From the NCBI GenBank assembly GCA_963573305.1, contig OY754331.1, positions 68,747,275 to 68,811,274 on the forward strand: DNA of 64,000 nucleotides, given 5' to 3'. This DNA is from Pyrrhosoma nymphula (lineage: Eukaryota > Arthropoda > Insecta > Odonata > Coenagrionidae). The stretch's first letter is position 1. Every line of letters begins with the position of its first letter. Positions 23,051 through 34,989 of this stretch are shown here, piece by piece. A program made the translations under genes and the position numbers. The notes under the pieces are model-generated. The model was given only the letters and a program-made list of their open reading frames with translations. It was not told the origin of the DNA and did not search any database.

Positions 23051-26000
23051 ACAATTATGAGTAAAGGTTGATATTTATGAACGCCTGGAAATGGAATTAA
23101 CTAGACATCCAAAGAATTTAATTTTAAAAATAGCGTACCATATTCTTATTGGAGGCTGTTCCAAAGCCCATAATTCTCATATCACAATAAGAAAGTTGAA
23201 GTTCAATACGTTCTGAGACCGTAAAAGGACCAATGAAATGCTGAGGCAATCACCACAAACCGGTCAAATTCGCGAATTGTCGTCTTTTATGCTATTAGTT
23301 TCCAGCAGCGTCCCCTAAAAGTAATATCTACGTGAACAACACCCACCTGAGTCAAGGAAATGCTTTTTGACAAAGAACCTAGAAGAACCCAGAAGATAAG
23401 ATCGAAGAAAGAAAGTTCTTTCAGAATATAAAGGCCACTTGGTAACAACTCGGTACCTGGACCTCTATGAAATTATTGGAACCGAAACAACGACTGTCGC
23501 GTCCTTTAAAATGAACCCACAACATATTTAGCTGAGAGATGTAAGAGGTCAAAAAAGAAAAATGAAGATGTTTTTTTAGGCATTTCTGCGAGATAGATTT
23601 CTCGAAGAAGTTTATAAGAGATAATTGTTATTCAATCACATATTTATTTAAGAATGATATTTTAAAGTTTTTTTTTCTATGTTTAAAATATTGTGTTAGT
23701 TAAAAAGTATTTATTCAGTCGAAATGTTATTCTTCTTTCATCAAATCATTGTATATTATTGATGACCGCAAACAACCTGTAGAGTGGATGCAACATGAAT
23801 ATTAAAAATAATTTAAAATACTGACCTTTATTTGAGAAACGCAAAAAAGGGAGCTATGCACAAAAGAGCACCACTAGGGGAGGACCCAGCCCCTTTGTCC
23901 TCATGCTGGAGCCTCGTGCTCACAAAAAAAGAGAACTAGTTCAAGTTCTGGTTTTTTGTCGAGAAATGTTAATGGTTCAAGTTCAGGAGTCAAACTTGAA
24001 GATCGCGCTCGCAAACAACATATTTACTGGACCTTGCCAGATACATAAATGGCCTAAGCCGATATAGCCAATCATTCATGGCATCGGCCAATCTGACATT
24101 TCAGAAAATTGTTTTGGAATTTCGAATTAATAGAAGTAAGCTAAGGGGTTTCATGGGTTTCTCAGTTTGTTGAATGCAGAGTTCCATTGCTTTGACTTCA
24201 TGGTACTTCTCAACCTAACAGTTAAAATTCTTATTGTAGAATGCAATTTTTCATAAAATGATATATTGAGTGAAATAAATTTTACAATTATATATAAAAT
24301 ACACTGTCGCCTATGTTCGCCTGAGAAAAAAATATTATGCTCAAATGCTGACCATTGGCGAAAAATATAGTTTTTCATCATCGGTATTGGATCAGCAGTA
24401 TCATAATATAGTGAAGTCAAATACCAATATAGGACTACATCGGACGGGAAATTCACATTTACACAAAAATAGTTCAACATTACTTTGAATCATATCTGAC
24501 ATTTCCGGGATTTATAAGCCAATCAGGCATAACAATCTCTGGATTACGTCCAATTGATCTAAAAATCATATTGACATGTGACGTATTAAAGTAGACTTTA
24601 AGTGACACAATCGCATTCATTTCGCAAAAACCGACAATCAACAGAGATTTTCGTAATCAGACATAAGTCTCTGGATGGGAAGCCAGTACAGCAAAAAGCG
24701 TCGGAAAATTGAGTCGGAAACATTAGTATCGTGCCAACCCAGACCTAACTTCATCTCTTCAAACCCTAAAAAGAATACCTACCCACTTTCTAACACGACT
24801 TATTAATCCTGAATGATCGCTCCATTATTCAATTCAGTGTTGAATATATATAAAATCAATTGAATTTCTATGATAGCGAATAAAAATCTGAGAGAATCAC
24901 TGATTCTTTGTCCGAGCACAGAAAGGGTACTATTACGTGACCATCAGGTTCGGACAAGTCCACCGACAACATAAAATCATCCATTGGGTAGTGATATTAA
25001 AAAAAAATACGGGAAAAAGAGGTCATTTCCCTAGCTGAATTTTTGGCTATTTATGAGAACCTGAGCTCAAAAAGGAACGCTAATTCTAAAAAAAAGTATA
25101 ACTAGTCAACTAAAACTCACACTTAAAATATACCTGTCAGCAGAACTTCGTCGAATTTCAATTTTCTTATCTACTTCCGGCATGTCGTTTCATTGTTTTA
25201 TTGCCAAAGAAAAAATTGCAATCGAAGTGATTGAGATTATATCAATTTGACTTCACCCTCCGGGAAGGGTTCCAACTGTCTTGTAATGAACGTGGATATG
25301 AAGGTATAAATATATAAAGATGCTCTAAAATAATTTTTTTCCAATTTATTTATTTCCATGTCATTTCTGTAAACGATGTGATATCTTCATTCAAAATACA
25401 GTAAGCTGTGAATTTCTCTGAACGTCCAGTAAAAGGTGCTCAATATGGAAAAATGCATGTTGATGCAAAAAAAATATTAATTTCAAACGAAACGAGGGGC
25501 CAATGAAGAAGGAATAGGAAGGGATGGGGAGTACAGAAGTTAAGAATGAAAACTACGAAGTGGACGAGAATGGCACATTATGAGACATAACAGCCTCTAG
25601 ACAGTTATGTATAAGAAATGAGAAATGCACAAATGGGAAGAATCACTGAAGGTAATTGGCAAAGGATAACTCGAGCCAAAGAGCGAGGAATGTCAAGATA
25701 AGGAACTATGACGAATGAAACGTTTATCCGAAAATAAATTGAGAAAGAGAGCTGAGGCTACCCAATCTTTGGATTCATTGCCGCTGATGATGTGAAAAGT
25801 TTCGTAAAGTTGAAGTTTTCTTGTCTACTACCCTACATGCCGAGTTGTTGATAGAAATGAGATAGAAAATTTAAATAAAGAAATAATTTTGCTTCTATCT
25901 CTTGTTCCGGCTCTAAGGAGAGGACAACCACGCTTTTGTACTTTACGTGAACGCTCAACGCACAACTCCAAACAAAAACGTTGGAACGAATCAAGACGTT

Positions 26001-26080
26001 CAAGTCGACAAACAGTAAAGATTTTCGAATTCTGTAAAATTCATGTTTTTTTCTAAAAACAACGTCAACATCTCTGTTCA
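23051..26080. other. No gene recognised
   Basis: AT-rich, short frames only. The minus-strand frame at 24151-24480 (109 codons) and that at 25833-26081 do not resemble known families. I see no repeats or promoter boxes that I can support. Confidence 0.5.
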
Positions 26081-26084
26081 AGGT

Positions 26085-26440
26085 TCACGAAAATGTGAAC
26101 TTTGAATGAAATTATATAGAGAGGTATTCATGAGGGACGATCTTTGAACATTCTCGAGGACGAGAGTTGAGACAATGAGTGTTGTTCATGAACGAAATAC
26201 GCACAAATAGCAGGATCGTGAACGAAGTTCATGGAAAAAGTTCACGGAAGAACTGCGTTCATTAAACATGTTCACAAACGACCGGCGCCTTCTGAACACG
26301 TTCATGATCGAAGTTCAATGAACATGTTCGCGAAAGAACGATGCTCATGAACGAAATTCGTCCATTTAAACATTTTCACGAACAAATGGCGCTCACTGAA
26401 CGCGTTCGTGAAAGACATTTCATACGTTCGCATCAAGGCT
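26085..26440. repeat. GTTCATGAAC-type degenerate repeat region
   Basis: Variants of GTTCATGAACGAA and GTTCACGAA recur more than ten times in 350 bp, on both strands because the core is self-complementary. The layout resembles the ATCGATGA arrays inside the hAT-type element at 12302, but no terminal inverted repeats or target duplication are clear here. It may be the inside of a related element or an independent minisatellite. Confidence 0.6.
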
Positions 26441-26549
26441 CCCAGCCACCGCTCTTGATACACATTCACCGCGTTTCACACAAATTTCTATGAAAAAGAT
26501 CCAAAATGCAACTCGCGGATGCATCGGTCAGAATGGTAGAGGGGATACA

Positions 26550-27097
26550 AGAGGGGGAAGAGGATCCGTCTCAGCGATCTGGACCTTCCCATCCCCTCCA
26601 CCCTCCCCCCTCTCTCCAGCATCCCTCCCCCAAACACTCTCCACGCTATCCCCCCTTCCTCCTCCGCCTTTTAAATGTCCGCCGAAGCATGGGAGCGCCG
26701 CGCACTATTCATCCGAACGCAGAGGAGCATCATCATTGTCATCTCCATCTCTCTTTTTCATACGATACCCACCCACCCACAACCCCAGCATAATCTCATC
26801 CCCCTCCATCCCGGGGAGCAAGGATTGTCTCTTCGGAAACGGTGTTCGACGCGCGCTTCAACTCCCTTATCCCGCCCCGCCAAGTCCCCCCCCCACCCCA
26901 CCCCAACCCGGCGTTGCCCCTCCGGCGTTCTGGGAGACGCGTCTTTAAAAAGGGACAGTGACCAACGTCTCTTTCTCATCGCGCCGACGACGTCTCGACT
27001 GAGCAAGCAAGCCTCTCTCGCTCCCACACCCTCCGAAGCGGACCGGGATATCCACTCCTTCGTCCACTTCTCTCCAACATCTGGGTGAAACAACAAC
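26550..27097 (+). promoter_or_regulatory. C+G-rich segment, candidate promoter and 5' exon
   Basis: This is one of only a few C+G- and CpG-rich stretches in an AT-rich window. On the plus strand it ends in CAACAAC|GTGAGTG, a good splice-donor match, with GT at 27098-27099. Local C-runs encode Pro-rich frames in more than one phase, which argues against a long coding exon and for an untranslated leader. No TATA box is convincing. That this is a host gene start is inference from composition and the donor. It could also be a C-rich repeat. Confidence 0.3.
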
Positions 27098-27119
27098 GTG
27101 AGTGATTTCCACCTCTCAT

Positions 27120-29585
27120 TTATTTACTAGCAAAAAAAAGCCCCGTCATGCATGACGAAACTTTATTTAAATTGAAATCTATGCCGATAATAATTGATAT
27201 ATATTTTGATTATACTGTATTTGTATAAAGAAGCTCAACATTGGTTTTCCAACATAAAGCAATATATTTTCAAAGACAGGGCCGATTTGTTCATAGTTAC
27301 AGGTGTAAAAATTACAATTCCTAGTCGTCTTTAATAAACAATTGAATTCTGTAGACCAACATAATGCTACTTCCCAATCGCCGGCATAGCTATCATCCAT
27401 TCAACCACATTCCATGTCTCTGTCTTTCCTATATTAATCTTTCATTATTCCGGATATGCTTTACTTATGGCAAAAGCTACTCATCATTCCCAGTTGATCC
27501 GTTATGGACCTTTATTCCCTATATTTGCTTATGATACACGGATTCAATTTATGCTATCGGTCGTCAAGGGGCCGGCTTAGCAAAAATGCAACATTTTGAG
27601 CAATTTTATCAATATTTCATCAAACTTTTCAAGATTTCGAACAGTAAACGAAATTTGCATGAAAGAGCAAGTATCTTTATTATATTTCTTTTAGTTTGGC
27701 GTTCGTCTCGACTTAGCACGCTCAGTATTTATAATTTAACTATGCAAAAGAAAAAAAGACTGCATGCGAAGAAAATTAACTCAATGTGTGTATTTCCTAA
27801 TTGGAATTTTCGGGCAGACAGAGAAACTCTGCTTTTTATATTATTGATTTATTTACTTATTTATAATTACTCGGTAGGGGTCACGGTTGGATGCTTCCAA
27901 ACAAATTTTTGTGATCTCGTTTTCTTTACAAACACCATTGGAACAATTTAATAATCAGATTATAATTTTCTTTCTAATTCACAACAAACCTAAAATTAAG
28001 TTCAAATTGAAGAATTGTTTATGAAATAATTTTTATGCACTCACAGGTTAGCCATAAATCATCTGAACAACTTCAATCGAGCATGAAACAAAATTTACTA
28101 GAGTTTTATCGTGTAACTCATCCAGTTATCGTTGTATACTTGTAGGTTGCTTGTAGTATTATTGTGATGTGCCAGCTGATCTGGGAGACAACTGACACAT
28201 GGTTCGAATAATTTATAGACACTCTTTATTTAGGGATTTCCCTAAGCGCAAGTAATGATCTAAATTTATCAAAGCTATCGAAATGTTTTATGACATCACC
28301 CCACACCCACCCCTTCATTTTCGCATGGATTTTGAGTTGGTTGCTAGCGAATTTGGAAACCCTTTGGATTAACAGAAATAATCTGGTATGTGTTTAAATA
28401 TCATTTTGCCGTCATTAACCCCACGAACTTACAGAAATGTGACTAGTCGACCTGAGCACTTTATCAAAGATACCGTGATGGAGGATATGAGTTTCTATTA
28501 GCAAATCGCAGAAATGTATCATGTATTGATTTAGTGATTAATCACATCTCAAACTTTTCACCATGTGTTTGTTAACTGGTTTAGTACTGCGGTCGATTCC
28601 GTAGCAGTTTTTGCACCAGTTTTCTAATGACAACATTCCACAAACTCATTTGTCCTTAATGGAGAACCATTTTTCGTTTTGAACGCATTAGTGGGGAGGA
28701 TCATAATATTTAAAAAAAAATAGAGATTTGAGTTTAATTCTATCATTTTCATAGGCTATGTGACATACTTAATGATACATATACCATTTTTAACAGTTTA
28801 CAGAATGTAATCACTTCATTAAAGGAAATATGTACCACTTGTCAGAAAAGCTGCGCGAAGTCGATTTTCTTAATTCGACGTCGTCTAATGAGTTTATGTG
28901 CCATTCGTTTACATTGCTCCACGTCATGGCGACAAAAAGTGCTTACAGTGCAACTTTATTCTATTTGAACGATAGTTGGTCATATTTGCTTCATTGGGAT
29001 AAGTATTTTAATGGGTTTCCCGTTATGTAAATATAAAGAGGAAGGGAGGAAGGGAACCTATTAACAGGTTTTTCTTAATTCGAATATATTAATACTTATA
29101 TTTCAGTTAAGAAATAGCTTTAATTTTTACATGTGAAATATGAGACATACAGCTAACAATAAATAGACATTCAAGTTTAAACGGAGGATTGACAATAGTT
29201 GTCGTTTACTCTTTTACTCCAGTAATTTGTTGAAAAAGAACCTGTTTACATTTCTCGACAATACCGGCTTTTCGTCAGACTTTTTCACCGTTTTAGACGC
29301 TGATTTTTGGGGGTTCGTATTGATATAATGCAGAGATCCATATCTATGATCAGTGAAACTTCCATTGGTGTAAACCGACCATATAGCTCTAACTTGCTGA
29401 ATTCACAATACATATTTTGAATTTTCAACGAAGAAACACTGAAGTACAAATTTTGTGTTACCCAAAACATACCTTCACCCTTCGACGAATATAAGGCCTC
29501 ATAATGGCTAGCTCACAAACCGAAAACTTACCTGTTTATTTTCCATAACCATGACCGAAAACAGCACCAATGGCCTTTTACATCG
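27120..29585. other. No gene recognised
   Basis: AT-rich. If the segment at 26550-27097 is a first exon, this would be the start of its intron. Frames at 27586-27951 and 28830-29030 are not recognisable. Confidence 0.45.
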
Positions 29586-29589
29586 GTGG

Positions 29590-29681
29590 TGGTGAAAAAT
29601 CGACCCAGGTGGGATTCGAACCCGCGACCCTAGGGTTTAGGACCGCGACCCTAGAACTTTACCACGCCGCCACCAGGGCCA
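29590..29681 (-). repeat. tRNA-derived SINE, family 1, head
   Basis: On the minus strand it reads TGGTGGCGGCGTGGTAAAG (A-box region) and, 40 bases later, GGGTTCGAATCCCACC (a near-perfect B box). The segment between holds a short direct duplication of CTAGGGTCGCGG. The head matches those at 6576 and 43897. The B box is the best preserved of the three copies. Confidence 0.8.
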
Positions 29682-29699
29682 ACAGAACTTTGATTGATA

Positions 29700-32600
29700 T
29701 TTGAAACTGATTTTCTAATTATATTCTGTTGTTTATAAGAAAGTTATTATGATTTTCCTAACCTGCATGATGGGTCCATAAGGGATATTAGTTTTTTCCA
29801 CTGTGGCCTCATTCTCCTGAAATATACTACTCAAGTGCGATTGCCATCAAATAAACATTCAACGTGTCTATAGTATCAATGATATCTACTTGGAGAATGG
29901 AAAAATTGAGAAGTGTTAGGCGTGATGAGGTGGAATTTTGTCTTACCTTTATCTGGATCCAACACCTGATCAGAAGTTCGGAAGTCTTCTAAAATCTAAA
30001 GAGTAAAAAATAAAAGAATTTATTTCAGGATTCCTCCGTTAAAAGTCCTCCATCGATATATTTAACTGAAAATCAAGGCAAATATCTCCTTGAATTACCT
30101 TCAATTAGCATTCACTTATTAAATGTTTATTCATTCAATTTTTCAATATGTTGTTTATAGCAATATGATAACCAAGATAAGTATCCATCTCGTATATCGG
30201 AGAATTGAATTCTCGATCGCAGCGCCCCTAGCAGTGTTACAGATTGACAGACATACCTAGATATAATGTAGTTTGATAGGGCTATGGATATAGTGACTAT
30301 GGCAATAGTACTTATATTCATAGTCACTATAGAAATTACTATAATCACTTTCAATAGTACTATAATCACTATTAATGGTTCTTTAGCAATTTTTCCAATT
30401 AACTACAGGACTACATGATTATATAATGATCATGAGCAATTTCTATAATTACTCTCTATATCCCTATAGCATTTTATAAGGGATTTAGACACTAGTGTAC
30501 TATTTATTTAATCAAATGCTGTTTGGTCATTAAATGACTTTTATTCACATGGAGTTTTCCAATCCAGAGGAAGCGATACAGGCATAGTCATAGCGAAAAT
30601 TACACAAATAATTTCGTATGCAACCATACGAACGGGTACAACATATAATACCAAAGCAGCACTGCCCATCGTGAATTCTTCTTTGAATTAGGTAAGGTAA
30701 TTAACAGATTCGGGGCCCCTGTTTTGGTAATTTAAAAAAAATCTACTCCACTTAATTTATCCAACTCTTTTACGTAATACCTTAGAAAAGAGACAAGCAA
30801 AACGAAATATACAAGTAACAAATGTAATTTTTTCACACATGATACTTTTTGCATTTATAATTAGGTACTACATTCATTATATTGCCACGCGACCAAGTCC
30901 CTTCTCTGCAAAGGAACGGATGACCTCACTATAGTTCACAAACAGTCCACTATTTTCCGTGTCTTGTGTCTTCAGTATGTATGCACCTACTATTTCGTTC
31001 CCTAGCCGGGGGCCCCTCCGAGGTTGTGGCCTTCTGTCTAGCCTATTGCCTAGACAGACGTTCGACGCAGATTTTGAAGAGAGAAGGCCCATTAAATATA
31101 ACACCTATTATTTACAAACAGCATATGGAGGCGAGGCCTTTCGTGTGGAAAGAGATGATTGAGTGACATGAATAGCAATGGAAATGCGTGACTTAATTAT
31201 TTTAATGGAAATCCCAAATGTGTAGTGCTCAAAGCTTCATTCAAAGACGAGCTGTCGGGAGTGTGGTACATAACCTAATGTCCACGGGTTGGATGTCGTA
31301 AAGCTTTCATCATCTGTGCACCCACCGCGAACTTAACTGTGGCAGCACCCGAAACCCAAGTACTTAGGGACGGTTTCTTCAAGCGTCTGTTTCATGCTAA
31401 TCAATCAGCACTTGTTTCCAGATATGTTGCGGTACACATCCAATATGCTTTCATTACGATGACCTTCAAATGGAGATTCTGAAAACAGAATTACCATTAG
31501 TGTACGACACTATGATATTTAAACGGAGGGATACGCTGTATTTGCCGCTCTGAAAGGAACACAGAATTCTAAAGGTTCACTTAACCTGGCTACAGCTTAT
31601 CAATAGTGAACATGTTCATAACTAGAATATGTAAAAAAAAATATTAATGCCGTTCACAAGTAGGGAGTGTGGGCAAAGCACTTAAGGGACGTAGATACAT
31701 ACTCGTACTTCGGTGTGGGAAAATGAAGGAAGAGCGCATGTCACGGTGCAGGAATGGAAAGGATTGGAAAAAAATCGTAGCGATTAGAAAAACTAGAGAG
31801 TAGATTGCGCCATGATAATAACTAGGTGTGCGTGAATCTCAAAGGAACTACAGTCATAGCATGACAGTGTGCACAATAGTTTTACACATTATTAGAAGCA
31901 ATGTAAGTGGAGCGCGCACAGAAATATTTATAATCGATAGCAGGGGATATGACCGAAAAATACATAGCATGGGCGTAGAAGTAGTTTTAGCTTCTCTATT
32001 TTCCAGCTTTCCAACGAAAACAGATAGCAGAAAACAGTAGCAGATCTTATCAAACTTTTTGCTATGGTGAAATAAATGGTTTAGAAAGGTGAGTAGCCAA
32101 GACCTGCTTTATTTAATTGGTAGCCTCATTAATTTGAATTCACAAGTCTAAGCCCAATCTAAAAGCTCGTTAAAAATAATATTTTTTCAGCTAAAAAGTC
32201 TCACAGAGCAGTTTGACTGCCTTGAAATTTTAAATCTCACACCCATAACTCAGAGTCAGTTATTTAAGCGCAATAGGGCAAATAGGGTCCAATAAAGATG
32301 GCATTATGGATCATTAGAATACGAATCAATTAGCTGCAATTTGAGGGTAAAATGTACCAAACAGAAACGAAAAATAGCTTAATCCCCATCGGCAGCGATG
32401 TCTATAACCATCATTAAGACGATTGAAAAAGAAAAATCCACCCATTATTCATTTCATTCATCTTTGGTAACACCACATTATAAGAACTAAAAATCGAAAT
32501 GTAGGATTAATACAACATTTAAAAAAGTACTGAGAGAACTGGCGTACCCGGAAACCCGAGTAAAAAAATAGGCGCATGTATTTTCCCAATGATTGGAAAA

Positions 32601-34980
32601 ATTTTCCGGAAACAATTTTACTAAATTTACGCGCCATAAAGCTTTATTCTCTTTAGCACTATCAAATTATTATGTTTTTCTATTTCTCTGGAAGAACGTA
32701 TTTCAGCAGATGCGGGCTTCATAAACTAAAGTGGTCATAAAATAGGGGAGGTTTAATGGCAAAGAATCCGCAAATTGATCATGACAATCGAAATAATTAC
32801 CAGTGAACAACATAAAATGACCTTGTGTTTGGCCAATGACTCGTCCTCCTTCAAAATTAAATAAGGAAGAGGGAAAGAGAGGAGCGCAGCCGCAGAGGAT
32901 CGCAGAGGAGCAAGGTTCATCGTAAAATGGATGGAAGTTAAGTCACATTTTCAAATTCATTAAACTTCCAGAAAAAAAGGTGTCCTCGACCTCTCTGCGT
33001 CAAAAATATAGGTTCAGCCTTTCCAAAGATTTTTCTCTATCCATTACAAACGGAATAATATAGGTGTTAGGGTGGGAATGGGTAATAGAGGAAAAAACAG
33101 GTTTAACGTTTTGCGGTTCATAGACATAAACGCATTGCAGAGTTTGATTGGGATCCTTTGCGTGGCCTTATGATAAAAATTAGCACTTCTACTTAGCCGC
33201 AGACTTCGTCAGGGTTGAGATTAAGAAAAGATTGGTTCATTCCAGTTCTCAGTCCTGAAGAAGTTTACGGCAGTGTGGAAGAAATATTGATTTTTTATCC
33301 AAGACCATACAAAGCATCCCAAAAAACATTCACGTCTTCAAGAAAGAGATAAATCAGTTATTTTTCTTTAAAAGCCAAATGTCATTTTTTGCGAAAGCCT
33401 GGTTTAAAAAGAGTACTTCCCAGGAAAATTTAATTATAATAAAATAGCATTATTTATTTCTAAGTAATAAAACCAGAGCACCAGCACTTCGCACGTCTTA
33501 TCTTCGATCCATGGGCAAATTACAACAATCATTAGAAGCAAAATTGCGATCCTATAGAAATGACGCTGCACTTGGGTATACGGACTGAGACAGAAAACGA
33601 AAAATATGTGTACGCAGGCCGAATAATCTGCATCTTATATGCTTCACAATGTAACCTGAAAGACGTGTCTATAATGAAAGCAAACATTTTTTGAATCAGC
33701 ATTGAATTAATAGGAGTTTTCCCATTTGCTTTCACTAATGCAGAGGCTAGTAAATCTACAGCTAGCCTATACGTACATTCCAAAGACCACTGTCATTAGT
33801 CTTCAGTTAATACTTTTTCATCTCTCATACTTTAATACTCTAGCTACGGATCCGATCGACTGTCCGGATTTATAAAATTCTGAAAAATTATGCTTTCACC
33901 AATTGACTTATTTCAAGTTTCAAGTGGGTACACAACCAACTTTTAACCAAATAAGTCACTTTAAAAGGTTTTATTGTTTTTTCAACTAAAATGATTTTAT
34001 CAGTATTTATCAATATCGTTTCGAGGAATTAAAAATTTCAGGCATGAAAATATGGTATGTATAGGTATAACATAAATGTTTTTAAGCCATAAAATATGCC
34101 TAAAATGGTCTCAATGTATGCTGTGAAAGAAATTTCATTTAAGGCTTAGCAGCGAGTGCTAAGGTGCGACCGCCTTTGTGAAGAAAAAATCCCCTAAAGG
34201 AAAGCGAAAGTTTCCTTTCGCAATATTTCAGTAAATAATTATGCGGCCAAGCCTAGTACTAAAGACTTTTTGAGGAGCCTAACGCATCTAGGTGCGGACA
34301 ATCTTTTCCAAAAATTCTCAACGTTTTCTTTTGCGCGAGACCGTAAATTTCTAGTCTAAAAAAGGAAAAAACTAGTCGGAGGACATAAACGATCACGACG
34401 CCTACAGAGCTTCTAGGCTGTTCATTCACTTATATGAGGCCACGCATTAGCATGGATACAACTAAGGGTTGGTCAGCTATGAAATGAAAAGGGATTCGTT
34501 CAAGTCAACAGTAAAGTCCTGCGAAAGAAACAACATAAACTGTGTCGACTGGTCATCCATGACGTGTCGCAATTATGTGACCCAATTGAATTTCACGGCT
34601 TCAACGTAAAAATAAACATGGACCCCAGTCCTTCCTAAGATACCAAATACACTTCGAGAATATTCTTTCACTTGTGTAAATGCATGCACTAGCATGAAAA
34701 AAATTAAGACCTAGGGGTCGATTCTTGGAACATCGTGAGATTTATCGCCTGCGAAAATAGCAGATTATCGCACGGTCTCTTTGAAATATCACATGCTACA
34801 CCATAACTAAATAATTTTCATGCAATAATTATTGCATGCGAACAGTACAACCAAAAAATACTGAATCCACGAAACCATGCGATAACAATGCTGATTTTGC
34901 ATTCGGTAATTATCATAGCGCGGCGTTCTAGAGTGGCTCCCTGGGCTTTCTTGTTTGAAATGAAAAGGGAACGATGACAA
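29700..34980. other. No gene recognised
   Basis: AT-rich. It contains a low-complexity ACTAT/AATAGT tract at 30270-30400 and the second copy of a dispersed repeat end at 30189-30240. No exon, RNA gene or complete transposon could be supported. Confidence 0.5.
30189..30240 (-). repeat. Dispersed repeat end, copy 2
   Basis: The minus strand contains CTGCTAGGGGCGCTGCGATC followed by GAGAATTCAATT, matching 22003-22050. It is preceded by CTGTCAATCTGTAACA here. Confidence 0.5.
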
Positions 34981-34989
34981 CCTATGGAA

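Noticed and set aside
24151..24480. 109-codon minus-strand frame as a gene
   Set aside because: No family resemblance, no splice or promoter context, and chance open frames of this length occur in a 64-kb window.
25788..25815. CTGATGATGTGAAAAG as a hammerhead core
   Set aside because: No room for stem II between the two boxes, no cleavage triplet in place and no PLE nearby.
26490..27096. Overlapping Pro/Ser-rich frames of 95-152 codons on both strands
   Set aside because: They arise from C-runs and overlap in several phases, with no domain and no consistent start context. Treated as composition of a C+G-rich segment.
30270..30400. ACTAT/AATAGT tract as a regulatory array
   Set aside because: Irregular low-complexity sequence without constant spacing; looks like a decayed microsatellite.
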